In this document: piece after piece, positions 46,611 through 57,821 of the stretch
How positions within the stretch are numbered: position 1 is the stretch's first letter
How the letters are laid out: each line of letters opens with the position of its first letter
Origin: Haematobia irritans
Taxonomy: Eukaryota > Arthropoda > Insecta > Diptera > Muscidae
Assembly (NCBI RefSeq): GCF_050003625.1
Contig: NC_134400.1
Coordinates: 193,593,726 to 193,657,725, forward strand
Reading direction: 5' to 3'
Length of the DNA: 64,000 nucleotides
Program-made: the position numbers and the translations under genes
The notes under the pieces: generated by a model
Databases searched by the model: none
The model's input: the letters and a program-made list of their open reading frames with translations, nothing else
What the model was told of the DNA's origin: nothing

Positions 46611-48289
46611 TTTATACCCTGCTCCACACTGTGGAACAGGGTATTATAAGTTAGTGCATATGTTTGCAACACCCAGAAGGAGACGAGATAGACACATGGT
46701 GTCTTTGGCAAAAATGCTCAGGGTGGGTTCCTGAGTCGATATAGCGATGTCCGTCTGTCCGTCTGTCCGTCTGTCCGTGAACACATTTTTGTAATCAAAG
46801 TCTAGGTCGCAGTTTTAGTCCAATCGACTTCAAATTTGGCACAATTATGTGTTTTGGCTCAGAATAGATCCCTATTGATTTTGGAAGAAATCGGTTCAGA
46901 TTTAGATATAGCTCCCATATATATATTTCGCCCGATATGGACTTATATGGCCCCAGAAGCCAGAGTTTTACCCTAATTTGCTTAAAATTTTGCACAAGAA
47001 GAACAATTAGTACTATAGTCAAGTGTGCCAAATTTTATTGAAATCGGTTCAGATTTAGATATAGCTCCCATATATATCTTTCGCCCGATATGCCCTAATA
47101 TGGACCCAGCAGCCAGAGTTTTATACGGATTTGCTTGATATTTTGTATTAGCATAACACTTAGTCGTATAGTCAAGTGTGCAAAATTTGATTGAAATCGG
47201 TTCAGATTTATATATAGCTCCCATATATAGCTTTCGCCCGATTTACACTCATATGACCACAAAGGCCAATTTTTTGCTCCGATTTAGTTGAAATTTTGCA
47301 CAGGGAGTAGAATTAGCATTGTTGCTATGCGTGTTAAATTTGGTTGAAATCGGTTCAGATTTAGATATAGCTCCCATATATATCTTTCGCCCGATATGCA
47401 CTTATATGGACCCAGAAGCCAGAGTTTTATCCCGATTAGCTTGAAATTTTGCACAAGGAGCACAATTGGTAGTATAGTCATGTGTGCCAAATTTGATTGA
47501 AATCGGTTCAGATTTAGATATAGCTTCCATACATATTTTTCGCCCGATATGGATTTATATGGCCCCAGAAGCCCGAGTTTTGGCCCAATTTGGTTGAAAT
47601 TTTGCACAGGGAGTAGATTTAGCATTCTAGATATGCGTGCCAAATTTGATTGAAATCGGTTCAGATTTATATATAGCTCCCATATATAGCTTTCGCCCGA
47701 TTTACACTCATATGACCACAGAGGCCAATTTTTTGCTCCGATTTAGTTGAAATTTTTCACATGGAGTAGAATTAGCATTGTAGCTATGCCTGCCAAATTT
47801 GGTTGAAATCGGTTAAGATTTAGATATAACTCCCATATATATGTTTTTCTGATTTCGACAAAAATGGTCAAAATACCAACATTTTCCTTGTAAAATCGCC
47901 ACTGCTTAGTCGAAAAGTTGTAAAACTGACTCTAATTTTCCTAAACTTCTAACACATATATATCGAGCGATAAATCATAAATGAACTTTTGCGAAGTTTC
48001 CTTAAAATTGCTTCAGATTTAAATGTTTCCCATATTTTTTACTAAAATTGTGTTCCACCCTGATGCATTAGCCAACATAAAATTTTGAGTCTATAGATTT
48101 TGTAAAAGTCTATCAAATTCTGTCCAAATCGAGTGATATTTAAATGTATGTATTTGGGACAAACCTTTATATATAGCACCCAACACATTTGACGGATGTG
48201 ATATGGTATCGAAAATTTAGATCTACAAAGTGGTGCAGGGTATAATATAGTCGGCCCCGCCCGACTTTAGACTTTCCTTACTTGTTTTT
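46611..48289 (-). mobile_element. DINE-1/Helentron-like element, subfamily R3 (copy d), complete
   Basis: This is the best R3 copy. It starts TATACCCTGCTCCACACTGTGG, has GTCCGTCTGTCCGTCTGTCCG near 46749, and about seven ~150-bp units, each with AAATCGGTTCAGATTTAGAT and CTCCCATATATATCTTTCGC. It ends GTCGGCCCCGCCCGAC then CTTTCCTTACTTG. It sits in a T-run of repeat X. Frames of 78-119 codons on the minus strand are unit artefacts. Confidence 0.68.
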
Positions 48290-48530
48290 TTAATTTTTGG
48301 AGGTACACCTACAATTTTGAGCATATCTTTCGTTTTCTTTGACCTTTTTGATCCTAATGCTACTCAAATTAAAGAAAATTGAGCCGTCTACAACTCATTC
48401 TCAGAAAATTTTCAAATCGGGTAAGTAGTTTGGATGTTAGCGGCTTAAAAAGGTAAAAAAACGGCGTTTTTTAAGTAAAAATGTGGCAAAAAAAACATAT
48501 AAAAATTCATATAAAATATAAAAAAAAATA
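48290..48530. other. Unclassified repeat X, right half
   Basis: AT-rich, with AAAAAACGGCGTTTTTTAAG near 48457. It ends in an A-run where the duplicated R1 fragment begins. Together with 46484-46610 it makes a ~370-bp element of unknown type. Confidence 0.45.
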
Positions 48531-48967
48531 TATGGTCTTTAACAACCATGCAAAAATTGGTTCATATCGGTCCATAATTATATAGAGACCCCATATAAAC
48601 CGATCCCCAGATTTGAACACCGGAGCCTCTTGGAAGAGCTAATTTAATTCAATCCGGTTGAAATTTGGTACGTGATGTTAGTATGTGGTATCTAACAGCC
48701 ACGCAAAATTTGGTCCATATCGGTCTATAGTTATATATAGCCCCCGTATAAACCGATCCCCAGATTTGACCTCCAGAGCCTCGTGGAAGAGCAAAATGCA
48801 ACCGATTCGGTTGAAATTTGGTATGTGGTGTTAATATATGGCCTCAAACACCCATGCAAAAATTGGTCGAAATCGGTACATAATTATATATAGCCCCCAT
48901 ATAAACCGATCCCACGATTTGGCTTGCGGAACCTCTAAGAGAAGCAAATTTCATCCGATCCGGCTGA
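48531..48967 (-). repeat. Second copy of R1 fragment 46036-46483
   Basis: Nearly identical to 46036-46483, with about eight differences visible over 440 bp, and it ends at the same repeat X junction. The offset is about 2.5 kb, so the whole R1-X-R3-X segment lies between the copies. Confidence 0.75.
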
Positions 48968-49014
48968 TAACACTAGCCAACAACCATTTTGTGAAAATGG
49001 TTGTTGGCTAGTGT
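48968..49014. repeat. Perfect 22-bp foldback
   Basis: AACACTAGCCAACAACCATTTT, a 3-nt spacer GTG, then its exact reverse complement. It lies 75 bp before the assembly gap. It may be a real inversion breakpoint or an assembly join. Confidence 0.85.
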
Positions 49015-49089
49015 TCGACTTTTCTATAGAAAAGTTTGTCGAACTGAATTGTATACGTCTTTAATCGGCCTGGTTTTTGTTTAATATAT

Positions 49090-49189
49090 NNNNNNNNNNN
49101 NNNNNNNNNNNNNNNNNNNNNNNNNNNNNNNNNNNNNNNNNNNNNNNNNNNNNNNNNNNNNNNNNNNNNNNNNNNNNNNNNNNNNNNNN
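49090..49189. other. Assembly gap, 100 N
   Basis: Exactly 100 N, a conventional gap of unknown size. The left flank (AACTGAATTGTATACG...TTTAATATAT) is R1 5'-region sequence; the right flank is unassigned for ~110 bp and then R3. Confidence 1.
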
Positions 49190-49299
49190 TAATTTCTACG
49201 AAAATCACATCGTTCAAACAAATAAAAATGTCTTTGGCGCTATACGAAGTTCAACTTTCTTCACAAAGAAGTTCATTTTAACTTAAAGAAGGGGTCACT

Positions 49300-50966
49300 T
49301 TTTTCTGGGTGTATATGTAATTTTGTGCACAAAGTACAGCTCGAAATTTAAGTCCGATCGTGCTCAAATTTGGCATAGGGCCGTTTCTTGGCACAGAGAC
49401 AATCGCTATTGGTTTTGGAAAACATCGGTTCAGATTTAGATATAGCTGCCATATATATTTATCCCCGATTTGGTCATAGTTAGCGTGTTTATCAACCGAT
49501 TTTCTTGAAATACCGTACATCCAAATATTTTATGAATCTCGAAAATCTTGCAAAATATCAGCCAAATCGGTTCAGATTTAGATATAGCTCCAATATATAT
49601 ATTTCGTCCGATTTAGACTCATATGACCACAAAGGCCAAAGTTTACTACCGATCTTCGTGAAATTTTGCACAGAGGGTAGAATTGACATTGTACCAATGC
49701 ACGGTAAATGTGATTGAAATCGGTTCAAATTTAGATAAAGCTCCCACATATATCTTTCGTCCGATTTGATTTTATATGACCACAAAAGCCAGAGTTTTGC
49801 CGTAATTTGCTTCAAATTTTGCACAAGGGGTACGTTTAATAGTATTGTTAAGTGTGTTAAATTTTGTTAAAATCGGTTCAGATTTAGATATAGCTCACAT
49901 ATATATCTTTCGCCCGATTTGGACTTATATGGTCTCAAAAGCCAGAGTTTTGCCCTGGCTTACTTCAAATTTTGCCCAAGCGGTATTTTTGACGATACTA
50001 TTGTATGTGCCAAATATGGTCAAAATCGATTCAGATTTAGATATAGCTCCCATATATATCTTTCGTCCGATTTGGATTTATATGGCCTCAAAAGCCAGAG
50101 TTTTGCCCTGAGTTGCTTGAAATTTTGCACAAGGAGTACGTTTTATAGTATCGTTAATTGTGCAAAATTTATTTGAAGTCGGTTCAGATTTAGATATAGC
50201 TCCCATATATATCATTCGCCCGATTTGGTCTAATATGCCACAGAGGCAAAAGTGCTACTCTGATTTACATGAAATTTTGCAGAGGGAGTAGAATTGAACT
50301 TGAAACTTTGCACAGGCAGTAGAATTAGGGTTCTGCATATGCGTGTTTATTTTGGTTGAAATCGGTTCAGATTTTGATATAGCTCCCATATATATCTTCC
50401 GCCCGTTTTTCCGTCATATGACCACAGAGGTCAAAGTTGTTATCCGATTTACGCGAAATTTTGCACAGGGAGTAGATTCAACATAGTAACTATGCATGTG
50501 AAATTTGATTGCAATCTATTCAGATTTCGATATAGATTCCATATATATTTTTTTCCTATTTAGGGAAAACTGGCCGAAATACCTACATTGTCCTTATCAA
50601 ATCGCCACTGCTAAGTCGAAAACTTATCAAAATTACTCAAATTTTCCTATTACTCTATTACACATCTATCGACCGATAAATCATAAATACACTTTTGCGA
50701 AGTTGCCTCAAAATTGGTTCATATTTAAATGTTTCCTATATTTTTTTTCTAACAGCGCATTAGCCGACTTAAATGTAAAATCTATAAGTATTGCAGAACT
50801 CTGTACATATCTGCTCAGATATACAGAATATATGTGTATGGATTCATATAGCATCCAACACATTGGACGGATTTGATATGGTATCGAAAATGTGGACTTA
50901 CAAAGTGGTGAAGGGTATAATATAGTCGGCCCCGCCCGACTTTAGACTTTCCTTACTTGTTTTTTT
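49300..50966 (-). mobile_element. DINE-like R3 (copy e), 3' end missing
   Basis: Several ~150-bp R3 units lead to the 5' end GTCGGCCCCGCCCGAC, CTTTCCTTACTTG, T-run. No GTCY block or hairpin is seen at the left, so the element is truncated near the gap. Its right end abuts the 3' part of the mariner in a run of T. Confidence 0.62.
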
Positions 50967-50983
50967 GCCAAAATTCGTTTTTA

Positions 50984-52017
50984 TTATTCAACATAGTTCC
51001 CTCCAAGAGCGATACAATGCTCCAATTTTTTGATACCATTTTGGTAGTACTCCTTCCTTTTGCCTCAAAATAGGCCTCAGTTTCGGCGATCACCTCTTCA
51101 TTGCAGCAAAATTTTTTCCCTGCGAGCATCCTTTTGAGGTCTGAGAACAAGAAAAAGTCACTGGGGGCCAGATCTGGAGAATACGGTGGGTGGGGAAGCA
51201 ATTCGAAGCCCAATTCATGAATTTTTGCCATCGTTCTCAATGACTTGTGGCACCGTGCGTTGTCTTGGTGGAACAACACTTTTTTCTTCTTCATATGGGG
51301 TCGTTTTTCCGCGATTTCGACCTTCAAACGCTCCAATAACGCCATATAATAGTCACTGTTGATGGGTTTTCCCTTCTCAAGATAATCGATAAAAATTATT
51401 CCATGCGCATCCCAAAAAACAGAGACCATTACTTTGCCAGCGGACTTTTGAGTCTTTCCACGCTTCGGAGACGGTTCACCGGTCGCTGTTCACTCAGCCG
51501 ACTGTCCATTAGACTCAGGAGTGTAGTGATGGAGCCATGTTTCATCCATTGTCACATATCGACGGAAAAACTCGGGTGTATTACGAGTTAACAGCTGCAA
51601 ACACCGCTCAGAATCATCAACACGTTGTTGTTTTTGGTCAAATGTGAGCTCGCGCGGCACCCATTTTGCACAGAGCTTCCGCATATCCAAATATTGCTGA
51701 ATGATATGACCAACACGTTCCTTTGATATCTTTAAGGCCTCTGCTATCTCGATCAACTTCATTTTACGGTCATTCAAAATCATTTTGTGGATTTTTTTGA
51801 TGTTTTGGTCAGTGACCACCTCTTTCGGGCGTCCACTGCGTTCACCGTCCTCCGTGCTCATTTCACCACGCTAGAATTTTGCATACCAATCAATTATTGT
51901 TGATTTCCCTGGGGCAGAGTCCGGAAACTCATTATCAAGCCAAGTTTTTGCTTCCACCGATTTTTTTCCCTTCAGAAAACAGTATTTTATCAAAACACGA
52001 AATTCCTTTTTTTCCAT
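50984..52017 (-). pseudogene. mariner transposase (Himar-like), broken
   Basis: It reads from MEKKEFRVLIKYC at 52017 through GRPKEVVTD, the linker and the catalytic triad: VTMDETWLHHY, HQDNARCHKS and SPDLAPSDFF (DD34D spacing). The reference family is about 348 residues. Disabling changes are an in-frame TAG after DWYAKF (near 51871), a TGA in place of the conserved tryptophan after QSAE (near 51490), and a frameshift after YFEAK (near 51060) that scrambles the C-terminus. The very close match to the horn fly-type mariner is judged from memory of the family. Confidence 0.88.
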
Positions 52018-52657
52018 TTTTTTATACCCTCCATCATAGGATGGGGGTATATTAACTTTGTCATTCCGTTTGTAACACATCGAAATATTGCTCTAAGACC
52101 CCATAAAGTATATATATTCTGGGTCGTGGTGAAATTCTGAGTCGATCAAAGCATGTCCGTCCGTCCGTCCGTCTGTTGAAATCACGCTAACTTCCGAACG
52201 AAACAAGCTATCGACTTGAAACTTGGCACAAGTAGTTGTTATCGATGTAGGTCGGATGGTAATGAAAATGGGCCATATCGGTCCACTTTTACGTATAGCC
52301 CCCATATAAAGGGACCCTCAGATTTGGCTTGTGGAGCCTCTAACAGAAACACATTTCATCCGATCCGGCTGAAATTTGGTACGTGGTGTTGGTATATGGT
52401 CTCTAATAATCATGCAAAAATTGGTCCACATCGGTCCATAATTATATATAGCCCCCATATAAACCGATCCCCAGATTTGGCTTGTGGAGCCTCTAAGAGA
52501 AGCATATTTCATCCGATCCGGCTGAAATTTGGTACGTGGTGTTGGTATATGGTCTCTAACAATCGTGCAAAAATTGGTCCACATCGGTTTTTAATTATAT
52601 ATAGCCCCCATATAAACCGATCCCCAGATTTGGCTTGTGGAGCCTCTAAGAGAAGCA

Positions 52658-53053
52658 TACACAGAAAAAATATCACCAAAATATTTCCAATTAAAAAGTT
52701 AATTGAAGTTGAAAATTTTTTCAATTAATAAATTAATTGATACAATTAACTTTTTAATCCAAATAAAAACTCTAAGCCAATCTAACTAAGTAATTAAAAA
52801 TAGTTACCTTTTTTAATTAATAAATTAATTGCGTTTTGCAATCAACATCAATTAAATTTTTAATTGAATCAATTAAAAAATTAATTGAATTTTGCTGAAA
52901 AAATCAATTATTTTTTTAATCAAGAATTTTTTCTATACCCAATTAAAACTGTGATTGATACTATCATTTTCGTGATTGAAGACATTTCAATTACAAAATT
53001 AATTGGATCAATTAATTTGGTGATTGAATCAGAGAAAAAATTTTTTGTGTGTA
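52658..53053. mobile_element. TA-flanked MITE (ATTAATT family), complete
   Basis: The 396-bp span begins TACACAGAAAAAAT and ends ATTTTTTGTGTGTA (one mismatch between TIRs). It sits in an R1 unit; comparison with neighbouring units shows that only the TA was duplicated. The interior is CAATTAAAAAATTAATTG-type palindromes. No coding capacity. Confidence 0.8.
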
Positions 53054-53637
53054 TGTCATCCGATCCGGCTGAAATTTGGTACATAGTGTTGGTATATGGT
53101 CTCTAACAATCATGCAAAAAGTGGTCCACATCGGTCCATAATTATATATAGCCCCTATATAAACCGATCTCCACATTTGGCGTGCGAAGCCTCAAAGAGA
53201 AGCAAATTGCATCCGATCCGGCTGAAATTTGATACATGGTATAGGTCTATGGTCTCTAGCAACCGTGCAAAAATTGGTCCACATTGGTCCACAATTATAT
53301 ATAGCGCACATATAGACCGATCCCCAGATTTGGGTTGCGGAACCTCTAAGAGAAGCAAATTTCATCCGATCCGGCTGAAATTTGGTACATGGTCTCTAGC
53401 AACCGTGCAAAAATTGGTCCATATCGGTCCATAATTATATATAGCCCCCATATAAAACGTTCTCCAGATTTGACCTCCGGAGCCTCTTGGAGGAGCATAA
53501 ATCATCCGATCCGGTTCTAATTAGGAACGTGGTGTTAGTATATGGTCGCTAACAAACATACCAAAATTGGTCCAATCACACAAAAATTGGTCCATCGGTT
53601 TATAATCATGTTTGCCACTGAGCCAAAAATAATCTAC

Positions 53638-54010
53638 CAAAATTTTATTACTATAGAAAATTTTGTCAAAATTTTATTCGGTTCATAATAAAATTTTCAT
53701 CATTGTCAAAATTTTATTTCTATAGAAAATTTTGTTCAAATTTTAATCGGTTCATAATCATGGTTGCCACTCGAGCCAAAAATAATCTACCAAGATTTTA
53801 TTTCTATAGAAAAATTTGTCAAAAGTTTATTTCTATAGAAAATTTTGTTAAAATTTTATTTCTGTAGACATTTTTGTCAAAATTTTCTTTCTATAGAAAA
53901 TTTTGTGAAAATTTTTATTGCTATAGAAAATTTTGTGAAAATTTTATATCTAGAAAATTTTGTTAAAATTTTATTTCTGTAGAAAATTTTGTCAACATTT
54001 TATGTCTACT
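53638..54010 (+). repeat. 29-bp minisatellite carried inside R1 copy d
   Basis: About twelve units with two insertions of 'cggttcataatca'-type R1 sequence. It lies between the central units and AACTGAATTATATACG, the same place as in copies b and c. Confidence 0.78.
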
Positions 54011-54655
54011 TTGTCAAACTGAATTATATACGTATTGGATCGATCTTTTTTTGATTTAATATATACCACGTATGGACTTACATACAATTTAGAAGACGGT
54101 GTTAGGAGGTTTTAAGATACCTTGCCATCGGCAAGCGTTACCGCAACTTAAGTAATTCGATTGTGGATGGCAGTGCTTAGATGAAGTTTCTACGCAATCC
54201 ATGATGGAGGGTACATAAGCTTCGGCCTGGCCGAACTTACGGCCATATGTACTTGTTTGATTTAATATATACCACGTGTGAACTTACATACAATTTAGAA
54301 GATGGTGTTAGGAGGTTTTAAGATACCTTGCCATCGGCAAGCGTTACCGCAACTTAAGTAATTCGATTGTGGATGGCAGTGTTTAGAAGAAGTCTCTACG
54401 CAATCCATGATGGAGGGTACATAAGCTTCGTAGGTACCTGGCCGAACTTACGGCCGTACATATTCGTTTTTTTTTTTTTTTCAGAATAACAAAAGTTGCT
54501 TCACAAACGACGCTCTACCTCACAAACTAATTGACTAACAGACGTCAAATTTTGACACGAATCATTTGAAGGTCGGTACTATATAAAAATAATATGCATT
54601 TAATACTAGCGACGCCATCTATGTGTCAGACCGGGGACTTATCAGCCAACCTGTT

Positions 54656-54831
54656 ATAGGTCTCTCACCGAGCTTTTCGGATTTATTGTGGCCCACTGAG
54701 TTCTTAGAATCCACTGTATCCACACTGAGTTCTTCAAATATACAAGTCCCTAACTCATATAATACTTTCGTCGGCAATTCTTAAACTGATACGAAACTAA
54801 TACCACGCTGTAGCTGCTACAAAACCCGATA
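54656..54831. other. Unassigned sequence between two transposons
   Basis: 176 bp with a short internal repeat (CACTGAGTTCTT, twice). No gene; likely host DNA at the mariner insertion site. Confidence 0.4.
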
Positions 54832-56309
54832 AAGGGTGATACGGTCAAAATTTGGTCAATATAAACTTGACGTATTTCTTTCAATTTTGCGTTTAAAAAA
54901 CCTGAACACCCCTCATTTTGAAGGTGAGTGTGTAGCATGTTGCTCCTTATTTGATTTTGGAATTCACTCTTCAGTTGTCAAAATGCCTTCCAAGCAAGAA
55001 GAGCAGCGTATCAAAATTTTGCTCGCGCATCGCGAAAATCCGAGCTACTCGCACGCAAAGCTGGCAAAATCGCTAAAAGTTGTCAAATCAACCGTTACAA
55101 ATGTAATTAAAGTGTTTGGGGAACGTTTGTCGACAGACAGGAAGTCCATATCGGGAGGAAATCGAAAACCGGAAGCCGCTGAGACGACAAAGAGAGTTGT
55201 CGGTAGTTTCAAGCGAAACCCTAACATCTCTCTCTCCGAGATGCCACAAATAAGCTGGGTGTATCGTCTACAACCGTGCATCGAGCCAAAAAACGACCGG
55301 ACTATCGACTTACAAGAAGGTAGTTACTCCAAATCGCGATGATAAACAAAATACGACGGCCAAAGCGCGATCCCGGAGGCTGTACACGACGATGCTGACG
55401 AAGTTTGACTGTGTGGTAATGGACGACGAAACCTACGTCAAAGCCGACTACAAGCAGCTTCCGGGACAGGAGTTTTATACGGCAAAAGGAAGGGGAAAGG
55501 TAGCAGATATTTTCAAGCACATAAAACTGTCAAAGTTCGCAAAGAAATTTGTGGTTTGGCAAGCCATCTCTACCTGTGGCTTGAAAAGCAGCATTTTCAT
55601 AGCTTCCGGGACTGTCAACCAAGAAATTTACGTGAAAGAGTGTTTGAATAAACGTCTGCTGCCTTTCCTGAAGAAACACGGTTGTTCCGTACTGTTTTGG
55701 CCGGATTTGGCATCTTGCCATTACGGTAAAATGGCCATGGAGCCATCTCTACCTGTGGCTTGAAAAGCAGCATTTTCATAGCTTCCGGGACTGTCAACCA
55801 AGAAATTTACGTGAAAGAGTGTTTGAATAAACGTCTGCTGCCTTTCCTGAAGAAACACGGTTGTTCCGTACTGTTTTGGCCGGATTTGGCATCTTGCCAT
55901 TACGGTAAAAAGGCCATGGAGTGGTACGCCGCCAACAACGTGCAGGTGGTTCCCAAGGACAAGAACCCTCCCACCACGCCAGAGCTCCGCCCAATTGAGA
56001 AATACTGGGCTATTGTCAAGCGGAACCTAAAGAAGACCAAAAAAACTGCTAAGGACGAGCAGCAGTTCAAGGCAAACTGGCTTTCTGTGGCGAAGAAGGT
56101 GGACAAGGTGGCTGTACAAAATCTGATGGCTGGTGTCAAGCGTGAGGCCCGGCAATTCGGATTTGGAAAAGCGAAAGCCTAACTGAATATTTTTCCTGAA
56201 TTTTATACTAATTGAACTTGAAAAAGAAATTTAATTTGATTTTTCAAATAAACGATTTCACCGATTTACACGCGTTTTCCCTTGACCAAATTTTGACCGT
56301 ATCACCCTT
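54832..56309 (+). mobile_element. Tc1/mariner DD37E element (copy 3), complete
   Basis: It has both terminal inverted repeats (AAGGGTGATACGGTCAAAAT and its inverse) and TA on both sides (54830-54831, 56310-56311). The length is 1478 bp, of which 179 bp is an internal tandem duplication; without it the element would be ~1.3 kb. It is the most complete copy of the family here. Confidence 0.9.
54983..56182 (+). pseudogene. DD37E transposase, broken by duplication (copy 3)
   Basis: It starts MPSKQEEQRIKILL, with helix-turn-helix SHAKLAKSLKVVKSTVTNVI. A small insertion in the CT-rich stretch near 55230 shifts the frame (NISLSEM). The catalytic half then reads VMDDETYVKAD and FWPDLASCHYG. A 179-bp tandem duplication (55562-55740 copied as 55741-55919) repeats the region around the second D and, not being a multiple of three, breaks the frame. 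The second copy continues correctly through TTPELRPIEKYW to the stop. DD37E spacing is clear in the last part (37 residues between D and E). Confidence 0.85.
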
Positions 56310-56404
56310 TATGTCTACCACATTACTATTGATCCTGATTGCGCCAACTGCAAACACATTAAGATGTTATTGTTTTATTGCATTATACATCAGTCACTCT
56401 GTAA

Positions 56405-56535
56405 ACCATCTTAAAGTGTAACTTGCCTGCAGAATATGATTTCTGACCAATTTTACCAAAATTACTTCACTATTGAAGGGTGTAGCGAGATTAAGATTCG
56501 ACTGTCTGACGGACAAATAGACCAATGACAAGTGA
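56405..56535 (+). repeat. Degenerate DINE-like 3' fragment
   Basis: ACTTCACTATTGAAGGGTGTAGCGAGATTA...CTGTCTGACGGACAAATAGACC resembles the R2 segment before its GTCY block. No ends are preserved. Confidence 0.4.
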
Positions 56536-56545
56536 CAATTAAATA

Positions 56546-56551
56546 TTTATT
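56546..56551 (-). terminator. Polyadenylation signal of the 56716 gene
   Basis: AATAAA on the minus strand, about 165 bp after the stop codon of the small secreted-protein gene. Several weaker AT-rich signals also lie between. Confidence 0.5.
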
Positions 56552-56715
56552 TCACATTCTAAAAGAAACATAATAATAATTTATATTTTCATAATATTTG
56601 TTTCACTAACAAGTGGACTGTAAAACAACAAATTCAAAAATGTCCCAAGAATATTTCATTGAGTTCAAACATTCCAATCCAGTGTTTTCATGAAACGCCT
56701 TGTAAAGTAAAACTT

Positions 56716-57401
56716 TTACCAGCCCACAGGACCAGAAAAGGGTACAGCATATGCCTGAGGTGGAGGTGCAGCAACACCAGCTGCTACGCCACCTGTTGAA
56801 TAGGTAGTTGTTGTGGTGGTTATTGGACGACCAAATTTAACTACAGTTCTTGGAGCATCAAATCCTCCCGACACGGCTGCTACAGGTGCTGCAAATTTGA
56901 CCGTTGTAACAGGAGCACTATTCCATCCATCAAAAGATTCTGATGGCACTGATAATTCATATGACAGAGGGCCACTATTAAATGTTGGCACGAAATTATG
57001 AGCACTTGGAATAGCAGAAAATTTGGTAATACTTGGACCCAAAGAGTATGTTTTGAAGGGATTCACTTCATGATATTTTAGAACAGGTCCAGGAGCGGCT
57101 GAGGTGTAGGTATGATGTGATGTTGTGGCATAGGTATTAACACTGAGTGGTGTTAGGGGAGCCGTGTATGTTGATGGTGCATAGTTGACAGGAGCTGGTG
57201 TGGCAAATGGAAAAGAGTGAGCTGCATAACCCAAGCTATATCCCACAGGGTGACCCACATAACCACCATGAATGGTGTGTAATCCAAGTAAGAGGATAGC
57301 AATCTTATATAACTGAAAAGAATTGGAGAAGGGATGGTTACTATTGTTAAAAAAAAAACAGAAGAACAAATTTTATATCGCCTTACCACTTCCGTCATCA
57401 T
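56716..57401 (-). CDS. Small secreted cuticle-type protein, two exons
   Basis: My model joins exon 1 at 57387-57401 (MMTEV) and exon 2 at 57312-56716, with a 74-bp intron (57313-57386) bounded by GTAAGG and TTCTTTTCAG. This gives 203 residues. Joined, the N-terminus is a good signal peptide, MMTEVLYKIAILLLGLHTIHG. A frame read without splicing would start with an implausible MFFCFFF. The mature part is low-complexity, rich in A, P, T, V, S and Y, with YSLGPSITKF and two related segments (PVTTVKFAAPV and RTVVKFGRPI). No chitin-binding R&R consensus is visible. A short first exon ending inside the signal peptide is common in insect cuticular genes. The role is inferred as an extracellular structural protein; the family is not identified. 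Confidence 0.75.
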
Positions 57402-57490
57402 GGTAACTTCCCTTTGAGATGATTTCAATTGTGATGATAGCTCTTTCAATTTTCAATTTGAAATGCAATTTTATTTAAGCGTTTTCGAAT

Positions 57491-57498
57491 ATTATATA
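57491..57498 (-). promoter_or_regulatory. TATA-like box for the 56716 gene
   Basis: TATATAAT on the minus strand, about 90 bp before the start codon, which would leave a 5' UTR of roughly 60 nt. Short TATA-driven promoters are usual for cuticle-type genes. No clear initiator was picked out. Confidence 0.45.
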
Positions 57499-57499
57499 G

Positions 57500-57815
57500 C
57501 TTCCGTTTATTTTGAGACTTTATTTATTCAATCAATTGCAGATACAAGAAATGCGTGCACAAATTACCATAAAAAAAATGAAGACGAAACCATAGAGTAA
57601 GACAATTGTACGAAATGGACTGTTACACAATTCCGATTATGTGGAGTTCATTTGTTAATTGAGGGAAGGTAACCCTATAGCAAAAGCCATATTCGAAGAT
57701 GAATGGCAGATGTTTAACTGAATGGGAAGATTACAGCAATTGGCACCGAAAGAGCAATCGAAACAAAACACATTGGAAAGGCCTTTAGACTCAAGGGTTT
57801 CACTTTGGATAACTA
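57500..57815. other. Upstream region of the 56716 gene
   Basis: AT-rich, no repeat recognised, with no frame that looks coding. It may contain the regulatory region of the secreted-protein gene. Confidence 0.35.
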
Positions 57816-57821
57816 CAAGCA

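Larger units (their letters stand above)
52021..54466 (-). mobile_element. DINE-1/Helentron-like element, subfamily R1 (copy d)
   Basis: It starts TATACCCTCCATCATAGG, has GTCCGTCCGTCCGTCTG near 52155, and reversed ~150-bp units (interrupted by the MITE at 52658-53053) to about 53600. An internal 29-bp array follows (53638-54010), then the 5' end. The last ~200 bp are tandemly duplicated (54044-54245 and 54246-54466). The element sits in the A/T run just before the mariner start codon. Confidence 0.7.
50967..54654 (-). mobile_element. irritans-type mariner, split by a DINE-like element
   Basis: The transposase remnant (50984-52017) lies in the left part. The 5' UTR and terminal inverted repeat (54467-54654, ending in the inverse of ACAGGTTGGCTGATAAGTCC) lie in the right part, separated by R1 copy d. 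A TA follows at 54655-54656. The 3' terminal repeat is not seen because R3 copy e abuts the 3' UTR. Confidence 0.85.
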
